64,000 nucleotides of DNA from Ramlibacter agri (GTDB lineage: Bacteria; Pseudomonadota; Gammaproteobacteria; Burkholderiales; Burkholderiaceae_C): positions 186,001-250,000 of the forward strand of contig NZ_JABBFX010000001.1 in NCBI RefSeq assembly GCF_012927085.1, in the 5' to 3' direction. Positions 16,203 to 23,635 of this stretch are shown piece by piece. The notes beneath the pieces are model-generated. The model was not told the DNA's origin and searched no databases. It worked only from the letters and a program-made list of their open reading frames with translations. The translations under genes and the position numbers were made by a program. How positions within the stretch are numbered: position 1 is the stretch's first letter; every line of letters starts with the position of its first letter.

Positions 16203-17180
16203 TCAATCCAGGTGGATGTTGGCCTGCTTGATCAGCGTGGCCCACTTGGCCTGTTCGGCGTGCACGAACTTCGCCGCTTCCTGCGGGTTGCCGTGCATGG
16301 CGGTGCTCGCTTCGTCCGCCAGGCGGGCCACGACAGCGGGCTGCGTCATCGCCTTGGCGACCGCGGCGTTCAGGCGCGTCACCACGTCGGCCGGCGTGCC
16401 GGCCGGGGCGATCACCACCTTCCAGTCCACCGCCACGAAGCCGGGATAGCCCTGCTCCGCCACTGTGGGCACGTTCGGCAGCGCGTTGACGCGCTTGGCC
16501 GAAGTGACCGCCAGCGCGCGCAGCTTGTTGCCCTGCAGCATGCCCATGATGGCCTGCGGCGTGGCGAACATGAAGTCGGTCTGGCCGGCCAGCAGGTCGG
16601 TCACCGCGGGCGCTGCGCCCTTGTACGGCACGTCCACCGTCTTGAAGCCCGCCTTGGACGCGAGCATCACGCCGGACAGGTGGCCCACGGTGCCGGTGCC
16701 GGCGAGCGCCTGGTTGAGGCCGCCGTCCTTGGCCTTGCCGGCCTTCACCAGGTCGGCCAGCGACTTCCAGGGGCTGTCGGCGCGCACCACCAGCACGGTG
16801 GGCACGGCCGCCACCAGCGCCACCGGCACGAAGTCCTTGCTGGCGTCGAAGGGCATGTGCGACAGCGCCGCAGGGTTGATCGCCATGTTGGCGGTCTGGC
16901 CCATGCCCAGCGTGTAGCCGTCCGGCGCCGCCTTGGCAACCTGGTCCATGCCGATGTTGCCAGCCGCGCCCGGCTTGTTGTCCACCAGGAAGGCCCACTT
17001 GGTGTCACGCGTGATGGCATCGGCCAGCTGGCGCGTCACGGCATCGGTGCCGCCGCCGGGCGTGTAGGGCACGACGAAGCGGATGGTCTTGTCAGGCCAG
17101 GATTGCGCCAGGGCGGCGCCGGCGAAGGCACAGGCGGCGATGGCTGCGAGGGCAGCGAACTGGCGGCGATTGAGGCTCAC
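16203..17180 (-). CDS. Bug/TctC-family tripartite tricarboxylate transporter substrate-binding protein
   Basis: Periplasmic receptor of 325 residues for a carboxylate. It has an N-terminal signal (MSLNRRQFAALAAIAACAFA, with Tat-like RRQF) and the Bug hallmarks: SWPDKTIRFVVPYTPGGGTD binding the proximal carboxylate, DNKPGAAGNIGMDQVAKA, and PDGYTLGMG. No TctA/TctB membrane genes are in the window; in Burkholderiales these receptors are often orphans serving a distant permease. The start overlaps the stop of the CoA-transferase gene as ATGA, so receptor, CoA-transferase and lyase form one operon. The ligand is probably the acid activated by that transferase (inference). Confidence 0.9.
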   Translation of the reverse strand: MSLNRRQFAALAAIAACAFAGAALAQSWPDKTIRFVVPYTPGGGTDAVTRQLADAITRDTKWAFLVDNKPGAAGNIGMDQVAKAAPDGYTLGMGQTANMAINPAALSHMPFDASKDFVPVALVAAVPTVLVVRADSPWKSLADLVKAGKAKDGGLNQALAGTGTVGHLSGVMLASKAGFKTVDVPYKGAAPAVTDLLAGQTDFMFATPQAIMGMLQGNKLRALAVTSAKRVNALPNVPTVAEQGYPGFVAVDWKVVIAPAGTPADVVTRLNAAVAKAMTQPAVVARLADEASTAMHGNPQEAAKFVHAEQAKWATLIKQANIHLD

Positions 17181-18361
17181 TGGGTCTCCTTGGATGTGAA
17201 TGCTTGGATCTGTTCGGGGGAGTAGCCGAGCGCGGCGAACACTTCTTCGTTGTGTTCACCGAGCTTGGGCGGGTCGAGGCGCACTTGCGGGCGTTCGCCG
17301 CCCATCGTGATCGGCAGCAGCACGGTCTGCGTCTGCGAACCATCGGGCAGCGTGATGGGCGACAGCCCGCCGGTGGCCTGCAGGTGCGGGTCGTCCAGCA
17401 GGTCCTGCGGGCGCGTGATCGGCGCGAAGGGCAGGCCGGCCTGCTCGAAGCGTGCGGACAGTTCCTGCACCGTGAAGCCGGCGACGCGCTGGCGCAGGTC
17501 CGGCATCAGCCATTCGCGGGCGCGCACGCGGTCGTTGTTGGACTTCAGGCGCTCGTCGGCGCGCAGGTCGGCGAAGCCGAAGGCCTCGCAGAAGATCGCC
17601 CACTGCGTGTCGCTGACCACGGCCAGGAAGATCTGGCCGTCGCTCACCTCGAACACGTCGTACACGGCCCAGGCCGAGATGCGCGCCGGCATCGGCGACG
17701 CCGGCTTGCCGGTGACCGCGTACTGCAGGATGTGCTGCGCCACCAGGAACACGTTGTTCTCGAACAGCGCGGACTGGATCTCCTGGCCACAGCCGGTGGC
17801 TTCGCGTTCGGCCAGCGCCGCCATCGCGCCGATGGCGCCGAACATGCCGCCCATGATGTCGTTGACGCTGGTGCCCGCGCGCAGCGGGTCGCCGGGGCGG
17901 CCGGTCATGTAGGCGAGGCCACCCATCATCTGCACCACTTCGTCGAGCGCGGTGCGATGGTCGTAGGGGCCGGGCAGGAAACCCTTGTGGCTCACGTAGA
18001 TGAGGCGCGGGTTGCTGGCCTTGAGGCTTTCGTAGTCCAGGCCCAGCTTCTGCATCGTGCCGGGCTTGAAGTTCTCGCTGACGATGTCCGCCGTGGCGAT
18101 CAGGCGCAGCGCCGCCTCGCGGCCTTCGGGCGTCTGCAGGTCCAGCGCCACGCTCTTCTTGTTGCGGTTGAACATGGGGAAGAAGCCGGAGCCGGAACCG
18201 AGCAGCCGGCGCGTGGCATCGCCCTCGCGGCCGTGGCCCACCGCTTCCACCTTGATCACTTCCGCGCCCAGGTCGCCCAGCACGAGGCCGCAGGTGGGCC
18301 CCATGACCATGTGGGTGAATTCGACGACGCGGATGCCTTCGTAAGGGAGTCGTTTGCTCAT
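17177..18361 (-). CDS. CaiB/BaiF-family (class III) CoA-transferase
   Basis: Moves CoA from one acyl-CoA to a free acid. The 394-residue sequence shows the family pattern: GIRVVEFTHMVMGPTCGLVL, LGDLGAEVIKVEAVGHGREG, FNRNKKSVALDLQTPEGREA, and the TALDEVVQMMGGLAYMTGRP block in which the catalytic Asp is expected, ending PPKLGEHNEEVFAALGYS. It lies between an HMG-CoA-lyase-like gene (ATGA overlap upstream) and the Bug receptor (ATGA overlap downstream). The simplest reading is that it activates an imported 3-hydroxy-3-methyl-type dicarboxylate whose CoA ester the lyase then cleaves. The substrate pair is not visible in the sequence. Confidence 0.9.
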   Translation of the reverse strand: MSKRLPYEGIRVVEFTHMVMGPTCGLVLGDLGAEVIKVEAVGHGREGDATRRLLGSGSGFFPMFNRNKKSVALDLQTPEGREAALRLIATADIVSENFKPGTMQKLGLDYESLKASNPRLIYVSHKGFLPGPYDHRTALDEVVQMMGGLAYMTGRPGDPLRAGTSVNDIMGGMFGAIGAMAALAEREATGCGQEIQSALFENNVFLVAQHILQYAVTGKPASPMPARISAWAVYDVFEVSDGQIFLAVVSDTQWAIFCEAFGFADLRADERLKSNNDRVRAREWLMPDLRQRVAGFTVQELSARFEQAGLPFAPITRPQDLLDDPHLQATGGLSPITLPDGSQTQTVLLPITMGGERPQVRLDPPKLGEHNEEVFAALGYSPEQIQAFTSKETQ

Positions 18362-19284
18362 GCGACGCTCCATCCCTTGGGCAGGCCCGCTTCCGGCAGC
18401 ATGCCGTACACCGGCTCGCCGGGCAGGCCCGCGCGCAGCGGTTCGCGCGCGGCGAGCAGCTTGTCGATGTCCACGCCGGTGCACACGCCCATGGCTTCGA
18501 ACATGAAGACCAGGTCCTCGGTCACGACGTTGCCGGAAGCGCCCGGGGCATAGGGGCAGCCGCCCAGGCCGCCCAGCGACGAATCGAAGGTGCGCACGCC
18601 GACGTCGTAGGCCGCCAGGCAGTTGGCCAGGCCCAGGCCGCGCGTGTTGTGCATGTGGGCGGCGCCGGTGCGCTCGCCGATCTCGGCGCGCACGCGCTGG
18701 AACAGCCGCCGCACCTGCGCCGGGTTGGCCATGCCGGTGGTGTCGGACAGGCCGGATTCGTCGGCGCCGGCGGCGATGACCTGTCCGGCGAGCCACACGA
18801 CGTCGTCTTCGGCGACCTGGCCTTGCAGCGTGCAGCCGAAGGCGGTGGAGAGCCCCGCCTCCACCTTCACCTGCGGCGCGATCTCGTTGCGCAGGGCGAC
18901 GATGGCCCGCACCTCTTCGACCATCTGCTCGCGCGTCTTGCGCACGTTGGCCAGCGAATGCGCCTCGCTGGCCGAAACGGGAATGGTGATCTTGTGCACG
19001 CCGGCCTCGAGCGCGGCCTGGGCGCCGCGCACGTTGGGCACCAGCGCCATCACCGTCAGGCCCGGCAAGGTGAGCGCGTGGCGCACGACTGCGGCCGCAT
19101 CGGCCATCTGCGGCAGCAGCTTCGCGGGCACGAAGGAGGCGACTTCGATCTCGCGCACGCCGGCGGCGTACAGCGCGGCTATCCAGCGGAACTTGTCCGC
19201 GGTGGGCATGACGGCCTTCACCGACTGCAGGCCGTCGCGCGGGCCGACCTCGCTGACGAGGACCTCGGGGGGATTCTCTTGCAT
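18358..19284 (-). CDS. Hydroxymethylglutaryl-CoA lyase-family enzyme
   Basis: Retro-aldol lyase of the DRE-TIM metallolyase family; characterised members split HMG-CoA into acetoacetate and acetyl-CoA. The 308 residues contain VSEVGPRDGLQSVKAVMPTA (catalytic Arg, metal-binding Asp), ASFVPAKLLPQMAD, PVSASEAHSLANVRKT, the HMHNTRGLGLANCL metal-binding His pair, and GLGGCPYAPGASGNVVTED with the catalytic Cys loop. The ATG at 19284 has no clear ribosome-binding site (the leader there is pyrimidine-rich), but it gives normal length and starts directly before the first strand. It is the first gene of the operon and diverges from an IclR regulator. Other lyases of the group (e.g. for citramalyl-like CoA esters) remain possible. 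Confidence 0.88.
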   Translation of the reverse strand: MQENPPEVLVSEVGPRDGLQSVKAVMPTADKFRWIAALYAAGVREIEVASFVPAKLLPQMADAAAVVRHALTLPGLTVMALVPNVRGAQAALEAGVHKITIPVSASEAHSLANVRKTREQMVEEVRAIVALRNEIAPQVKVEAGLSTAFGCTLQGQVAEDDVVWLAGQVIAAGADESGLSDTTGMANPAQVRRLFQRVRAEIGERTGAAHMHNTRGLGLANCLAAYDVGVRTFDSSLGGLGGCPYAPGASGNVVTEDLVFMFEAMGVCTGVDIDKLLAAREPLRAGLPGEPVYGMLPEAGLPKGWSVA

Positions 19285-19294
19285 GGGGAGGAGT

Positions 19295-19313
19295 GGTTCT
19301 GTAAGATAGAACC
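19295..19313. promoter_or_regulatory. IclR-type operator between the lyase operon and its regulator
   Basis: GGTTCT and AGAACC form a perfect inverted repeat around GTAAGAT (6-7-6). The same half-site, AGTTCT followed by GTCTATGGAA, recurs at 19315-19330, giving a second imperfect site. Together they fill the space between the lyase start (19284) and the preferred IclR start (19361), so the regulator can control both directions. Confidence 0.55.
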
Positions 19314-19347
19314 AAGTTCTGTCTATGGAAATATTGGCCGAACGGCC

Positions 19348-19353
19348 GGAGGA
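19348..19353 (+). promoter_or_regulatory. Ribosome-binding site that decides the IclR start
   Basis: GGAGGA stands 7 bases before the GTG at 19361. The upstream ATG at 19325 has no such site and lies inside the second operator-like repeat, so the GTG is the better start. Confidence 0.6.
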
Positions 19354-19360
19354 TGTCAAC

Positions 19361-20101
19361 GTGCCCCGCAAGCCCCTCAACGCATCGGTCGCCGACGAGA
19401 AGCCCGCGCCCGGCGGCGCCGCGGCCGTCGACCGCGCGCTGTGCCTGCTGGCCGCCTTCCGCACCGGCGATGCCGCGCTCACGCTGACCGAACTGGCGCA
19501 GCGCTGCGGCCTGTACAAGAGCACGGCGCTGCGCCTGCTGGCCTCGCTGGAACATGCGCGCTTCCTCGAAAGGCTGGAGGATGGCCGCTATGCGCTGAGC
19601 AGCGAGGTCGCGCGGCTGAACGCCATCCACGCGGCCTCGTTCTCGCAGGACCGCGTGGTGCTGCCGGCGCTGCGCAAGCTGGTGGAGGTCACCGGCGAGA
19701 GCGCGGCCTACCACGTGCAGCAAGGGCATGGCGCGAACGCGGTGCGGCTGTGCCGCTACCGGGTGGATTCACCGCACCCGATCCGCGACTTCATCCAGGC
19801 GGGCGACGTGCTGCCCATGGCCCGCGGCACCGGCGGCCGCGTGCTGACGGCCTTCGAGCCGGAGCGCGCCAAGGCGGGCAGCGCGGCCGACCGCAAGCTC
19901 TACGCCCACATCCGCGAGGCCGGCTTCTACACCGCCATCGGCGACCGCCTGGCCGAAGTGGGCGGCATCTCCGCGCCGGTGTTCCACGCCGACGGCAGCA
20001 TCGCCGCGGCGGTGACCTTGACGATGCCTTCGCACCGCTACAAGGAGAGCCATGCGAAGCACGTGCTGGCGGCGGCGCGGGAGTTGAGCGGGCGGGTGTG
20101 A
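19361..20101 (+). CDS. IclR-family transcriptional regulator of the lyase operon
   Basis: A 246-residue regulator when begun at the GTG preceded by GGAGGA; the in-frame ATG at 19325 would add 12 residues. The N-terminal winged HTH is seen in VDRALCLLAAFRTGDAALTL, TELAQRCGLYKSTALRLLAS and GRYALSSEVARL. The effector domain includes VTGESAAYHVQQG, the PMARGTGGRVLTAF pocket segment and GGISAPVFHADGSIAAAVTL. It faces the lyase/CoA-transferase/Bug operon across a gap holding a good dyad, so it most likely represses that operon and itself until the substrate acid is present. Confidence 0.88.
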   Translation: MPRKPLNASVADEKPAPGGAAAVDRALCLLAAFRTGDAALTLTELAQRCGLYKSTALRLLASLEHARFLERLEDGRYALSSEVARLNAIHAASFSQDRVVLPALRKLVEVTGESAAYHVQQGHGANAVRLCRYRVDSPHPIRDFIQAGDVLPMARGTGGRVLTAFEPERAKAGSAADRKLYAHIREAGFYTAIGDRLAEVGGISAPVFHADGSIAAAVTLTMPSHRYKESHAKHVLAAARELSGRV

Positions 20102-20110
20102 CGCCGCCCC

Positions 20111-20935
20111 TCAGCGCTGCCCGCGCATCGCCTCCGTGAAGGCGACCAGCTGCCAGCCGCGTTCCGGCTCGGGCAGGTCCAGCACGGCCTGCGCCACGTT
20201 GCGCATGTAGGTGCAGACGTCGCCCTCGGGCGCCGACTTGATGTCGCGCGCGATGCGCTGCACGGCTTGCGGTGACATGGTCTCGCGCAGCCGCGCCGCC
20301 AGCGCCCGCACCAGGGCATCGCGCGCCTGCGAAGCCTGCAGCAGGCTCACGGAGCGCATCGGCGGGTCGCCATCCAGCTCCGCAAGGGTGGCGCGCCCGT
20401 AGACGTCCATGATCTCCTTGAACGACTGCAGGTCGACCCCCACCGCGAAATCCGACTCGAGCTGGTCGACGGCCTTTTCGGGCAGCTTGCCGAGGAACAT
20501 CGCCGCGCAGGTCTCCGCCGGCAGCTGGCCGGCCATGCGCAGCATGTAGCGCAGGAAGCTGGCCTGGTCCTCCGCGGGCAGGCGCGCGATGCCGCGCACC
20601 TTGAGCAGCTGCATGGCTTCGGGCACGGTGGCGCGCATGCGCTCGTTGCTGGCGCCCTGGCGATACAGAGCCAGCGTCAACCGCCCCAGGTACTCCGCCA
20701 GGTGCGGGTTGGCGTAAGTCCGCCGCAGCACGTCTTCGACCACCTGCGACTTGTCGGCGTCCAGCCGGCCGCCATACAGCACGGCGATGCGCTGCTGCAG
20801 CGTGTCGCCTTCCAGCTCCCGCTGCAGCATGGCGGCCATCAGGGCCTGCGCCTTTTGCTGCGTCGCCTCCTGCGCGGGCGCGCCGGCCGCGAGGAACAGC
20901 GATGCGATGGCGGCAAGCAGGCGCAGGCGGAACAT
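20111..20935 (-). CDS. Exported protein of unknown function
   Basis: A 274-residue protein with a Sec signal peptide (MFRLRLLAAIASLFLAAGAP, then AQ). The mature part is helical and charged (KAQALMAAMLQRELEGDTLQ, RRTYANPHLAEYLGRLTLAL) with two lone cysteines, at CAAMFLGK and CTYMRNVAQ, that might form a disulfide. There are no membrane segments, haem sites or catalytic motifs I recognise. GGGGAGGG precedes the ATG. The ssb terminator lies just upstream, so it needs its own promoter or read-through. Probably a periplasmic protein; function unknown. Confidence 0.7.
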   Translation of the reverse strand: MFRLRLLAAIASLFLAAGAPAQEATQQKAQALMAAMLQRELEGDTLQQRIAVLYGGRLDADKSQVVEDVLRRTYANPHLAEYLGRLTLALYRQGASNERMRATVPEAMQLLKVRGIARLPAEDQASFLRYMLRMAGQLPAETCAAMFLGKLPEKAVDQLESDFAVGVDLQSFKEIMDVYGRATLAELDGDPPMRSVSLLQASQARDALVRALAARLRETMSPQAVQRIARDIKSAPEGDVCTYMRNVAQAVLDLPEPERGWQLVAFTEAMRGQR

Positions 20936-20950
20936 GGCAAGCCCTCCCCG

Positions 20951-20990
20951 GAAAAAAGAAAACGCCTGCCGCCTGGAGAGCGGCAAGCGT
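20951..20990 (-). terminator. Rho-independent terminator of ssb
   Basis: On the minus strand ACGCTTGCCGC pairs with GCGGCAGGCGT (ten pairs, one mismatch) around a 7-base loop and is followed by TTTTCTTTTTT. It begins 24 bases after the ssb stop and ends 15 bases before the start of the next gene, so it could also attenuate read-through into that gene. Confidence 0.85.
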
Positions 20991-21014
20991 CTTGCGGCAG
21001 ACACCCTCGATTTT

Positions 21015-21509
21015 TTAAAAGGGAATGTCGTCGTCCATGTCGTCGAAGCCGGAGGCGGGCTTCGACGGCGCGGGACGGCTCGCGGGAGCGGGCGCGCGCG
21101 GCGGGGGCGCCGAGCGGCGCGGCGCCGGGGCGCCACCGCCGTCGTCGTCGCCGGCGGACGGGCCACCCATGCCCTGGCGGCCGCCAAGCAGCTGCATTTC
21201 GGTGGCGATGATGTCGGTGGCGTTCTGTTCGACGCCGTCCTTGTTGGTGAACTTGCGGTACACCAGGCGACCTTCGACGTAGATCGGGGTGCCCTTCTTC
21301 ACGTACTCACCGACGATTTCCGCCAGCCGGTCGAAGAAGGAGACGCGGTGCCACTGGGTTTCTTCGACGGTTTCGCCGCTGGTCTTGTCCTTGCGGCGGC
21401 TGGACGTGGCAACGCTGACGTTGGCGACGGCCTGCCCCGAGGGCAGGTAGCGGACTTCGGGGTCCCGGCCGCAGTTACCGACCAGGATGACTTTATTGAC
21501 GGATGCCAT
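21015..21509 (-). CDS. ssb: Single-stranded DNA-binding protein
   Basis: Coats single-stranded DNA in replication, repair and recombination and recruits partners through its tail. The 164-residue protein has the OB-fold ([20 protein letters not shown], then [20 protein letters not shown] and [20 protein letters not shown], residues 2-110), a Pro/Ala/Gly-rich linker, and the acidic tip DDMDDDIPF that binds partner proteins. A GGAGGA site precedes the ATG, and a clear terminator follows the stop. In related genomes I recall ssb directly downstream of an MFS gene that diverges from uvrA; here those two genes lie about 7.5 kb away, beyond a catabolic operon. Confidence 0.97.
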   Translation of the reverse strand: MASVNKVILVGNCGRDPEVRYLPSGQAVANVSVATSSRRKDKTSGETVEETQWHRVSFFDRLAEIVGEYVKKGTPIYVEGRLVYRKFTNKDGVEQNATDIIATEMQLLGGRQGMGGPSAGDDDGGGAPAPRRSAPPPRAPAPASRPAPSKPASGFDDMDDDIPF

Positions 21510-21532
21510 GGGGATTCCTCCAGATGGTGCAG

Positions 21533-21563
21533 ATTATGGAGCCTGGGCGGCACCCACCTGCAA
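21533..21563 (-). promoter_or_regulatory. Candidate ssb promoter
   Basis: On the minus strand TTGCAG (21563-21558) and CATAAT (21538-21533) are separated by 19 bases, a little long for sigma-70. The -10 lies 24 bases before the ssb ATG. Confidence 0.4.
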
Positions 21564-21622
21564 CGCGGTGGAACCCGCATCCGCCGACCCTGGGGTGACG
21601 GAAATAAGTCGCAGGCCGGCCT

Positions 21623-22537
21623 TCAGACCGCCGCCGCGGCGATCTCCATCTGCCGCAGCCGCCGCACCATGCGGCCGATGAAGTTCTGGCTGACGGCGGG
21701 CAGCACCCGCTGGCCATGCACCACGATGCCCACCTTCAGCTGGTTCAGCGCCGGCAGGTCGAAGGGCCGCCACACCACCTCGCCGCGCTCCAGCTCGCCG
21801 ATGAAGGCGATCTTGGAGAAGAAGCTGATGCCCTTGCCGGCAATGATCAGCCGCTTGATCATCTCGGTGGAATTGCAGGTCACCACCGGCTCCAGCCCGT
21901 CCCAGAACTGGGCGAATTCCGGCGACAGGGTGCTGCTGATCGGCGACTGCCCGCCCGAGCGCAGGAAGGGCTGGCGCGCACAGTCGTCCAGGCCGATCGC
22001 CTGCTTCGCGGTCAACGGATGGCCGGGCGACATCACCACGCCGACCGGCAGGGCCGCCTCGGCCACCGTCTCCAGGCCGCTGGGCAGCCGCACGATAAAG
22101 GTGAGGCCGGCATCGGCCTGGCCCGAGAGCACGTAGGACGGCACGTCCATCGGCGCGGCCGACGTGATGGTGTACGTGACGGCGGGAAAGGCCTCGGAGA
22201 ACTCCTCCACCGAGGCCGGCAGAAAGTCGTTGAGCATCGAGTCCATGGTGGCCACCTTGACGTGGCCGGTGCGCTCGCCCTTGAGCGCGTCCAGCTCGGA
22301 GCGCATCACCTGGAAGTCGTGCAGCGTGGACTGCACGTGCTTCAGCAGGCGCTCGCCCGCCGCGTTCAGGCGCATGCCGTTCGGCACCCGGTCGAACAGC
22401 TCGGTGCCCAGCTCGTCTTCCAGCTTGATGATCTGCCGGTTGATGGCGCTGGAGGCGACGTAGAGGTTCTCGGACGCCTTGCGGACCGAACCGCAGCGGG
22501 CGACTTCGACGAAATATTTCAGGACACTGGCATGCAT
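21623..22537 (-). CDS. LysR-family transcriptional regulator (last gene of the operon)
   Basis: A 304-residue LysR-type regulator: N-terminal winged HTH (MHASVLKYFVEVARCGSVRK, then ASENLYVASSAINRQIIKLE, residues 1-60) and a substrate-binding co-inducer domain (GHVKVATMDSMLNDFLPASV, VVMSPGHPLTAKQAIGLDD, IAGKGISFFSKIAFIGELER). Its start lies 19 bases inside the ferredoxin gene on the same strand, so it is the final gene of the importer/FAD/CoA-transferase operon. LysR genes usually diverge from their targets, so co-transcription is unusual and suggests a self-reinforcing circuit, or control of a target elsewhere. The sequence HPL with the -10-residue context and the IAGKG loop resemble GbpR/TsaR-like subgroups. 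Confidence 0.87.
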   Translation of the reverse strand: MHASVLKYFVEVARCGSVRKASENLYVASSAINRQIIKLEDELGTELFDRVPNGMRLNAAGERLLKHVQSTLHDFQVMRSELDALKGERTGHVKVATMDSMLNDFLPASVEEFSEAFPAVTYTITSAAPMDVPSYVLSGQADAGLTFIVRLPSGLETVAEAALPVGVVMSPGHPLTAKQAIGLDDCARQPFLRSGGQSPISSTLSPEFAQFWDGLEPVVTCNSTEMIKRLIIAGKGISFFSKIAFIGELERGEVVWRPFDLPALNQLKVGIVVHGQRVLPAVSQNFIGRMVRRLRQMEIAAAAV

Positions 22538-22857
22538 GGCGGCTGCGCGGCAACCACCGGATGATCGCAGGGAACGGGGCCGACGTCGCCGGCCCCCCCC
22601 GGCGAACCCAGGCCGCTCACCGCCGGCTCGAAGAACTCGCGGTTCACGGCCAGGAAGTGCCGCTCCGACTCCGGCAGCCGCAGGTCCTCGAAGATCGCTT
22701 GCGGCGGGCAGAAGGACACGCACACGCCGCAGTCGATGCACTCATCCGGGTGGATGTACATGGTGCGCTTGCCCTCGTAGATGCTGTCCACGGGGCAGGC
22801 CTGCACGCAGGCGCCGTCCTTGCAGTCGATGCAGGCGCTGGTGACGACGTAGGCCAT
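22519..22857 (-). CDS. Ferredoxin with two 4Fe-4S-type cysteine motifs
   Basis: Small electron carrier of 112 residues. Two clusters are indicated by CIDCKDGACVQACPVDSI (residues 9-26) and CIDCGVCVSFCPPQAI (40-55). The first has a three-residue insertion between the second and third Cys, as in 7Fe/8Fe ferredoxins of the FdxA type. The C-terminal about 40 residues (EPAVSGLGSPGGAGDVGP, ending PPCMPVS) are not part of the fold; they follow a run of eight G on the coding strand, where a frameshift error or variation could alter the tail. It starts 4 bases after the enoyl-CoA hydratase stop. It probably exchanges electrons with the FAD oxidoreductase of the same operon (inference). Confidence 0.85.
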   Translation of the reverse strand: MAYVVTSACIDCKDGACVQACPVDSIYEGKRTMYIHPDECIDCGVCVSFCPPQAIFEDLRLPESERHFLAVNREFFEPAVSGLGSPGGAGDVGPVPCDHPVVAAQPPCMPVS

Positions 22858-22861
22858 GGCG

Positions 22862-23635
22862 CTAGCGGCCCTGCCAGCGCGGCTTGCGCTTTTCCTGGAA
22901 GGCCCGCACGCCCTCTTCCGCGTCCTGCGACTGCAGCGCCTTCACCAGGGCCGGCAGCCGGACCGCCTGGGCCTGGGCCGGCGACAGGGTCGAGGTCTGG
23001 CGCACCACCTGCTTGATCGCCTGCAGCGACAGCGGGGCGCAGGCCAGGATGTTGTCGACCCAGCGCCGGACCGCGGCGTCGAGTTCGGCGCGCGGCGCCA
23101 CCTCGTTGACCAGGCCCATCTCGAGCGCGCGCTTCGCGTTGATGCGCTGGCCGGTCATCAGCATGCCCATGGCTTGCCGGTACGGCACCTGGCGCTGCAG
23201 CAAGGTCATGCCGCCATCCAGCGGCATGCGGCCCACCAGCGGCTCGGGCAGGCCGAAGCTGGCTTCCTCGGCGGCCACCACGATGTCGCAGCCCAGCACC
23301 ATCTCGAAGCCGCCGCCCAGGGCGAAGCCGTTGACGCGGGCGATGACGGGAACGTTCAGCGTCTCGCGCAGCGCGATGCCGCCGAAGCCGCCCACGCGGG
23401 AGCGAGCCCAGTACTCGACGCCCTTCACCGAAGGGTTCTTCAGGTCGGCGCCGACGCAGAAGGCGCGGTCGCCGGCGCCCGTGAGCACCACCACGCGGAC
23501 GTCGTCGCGCTGTTCGATCTCGGTCCAGATCTTCTGCAGCAGCGCCTCGGTGTCGAGGTCGATCGCGTTCAGCACGTCGGGGCGGGCGACGGTGATCGTG
23601 GCGACGTGGTCCACCACCTGGAATTGCACGCTCAT
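22862..23635 (-). CDS. Enoyl-CoA hydratase/isomerase family protein
   Basis: Crotonase-fold enzyme of 257 residues acting on an acyl-CoA, typically hydrating a trans-2-enoyl-CoA. Motifs: ITVARPDVLNAIDLDTEALL, the oxyanion-hole block GDRAFCVGADLKN, NGFALGGGFEMVLGCDIVVA and EASFGLPEPLVGRMPLDGG. Of the two usual catalytic acids, the second position lies in the GLPEPLVG segment (Glu present); the first is not obvious, so isomerase or hydrolase activity cannot be excluded. The start is fixed by the ATGA overlap with the CoA-transferase gene upstream. It presumably acts on the CoA ester produced by that transferase. Confidence 0.88.
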   Translation of the reverse strand: MSVQFQVVDHVATITVARPDVLNAIDLDTEALLQKIWTEIEQRDDVRVVVLTGAGDRAFCVGADLKNPSVKGVEYWARSRVGGFGGIALRETLNVPVIARVNGFALGGGFEMVLGCDIVVAAEEASFGLPEPLVGRMPLDGGMTLLQRQVPYRQAMGMLMTGQRINAKRALEMGLVNEVAPRAELDAAVRRWVDNILACAPLSLQAIKQVVRQTSTLSPAQAQAVRLPALVKALQSQDAEEGVRAFQEKRKPRWQGR

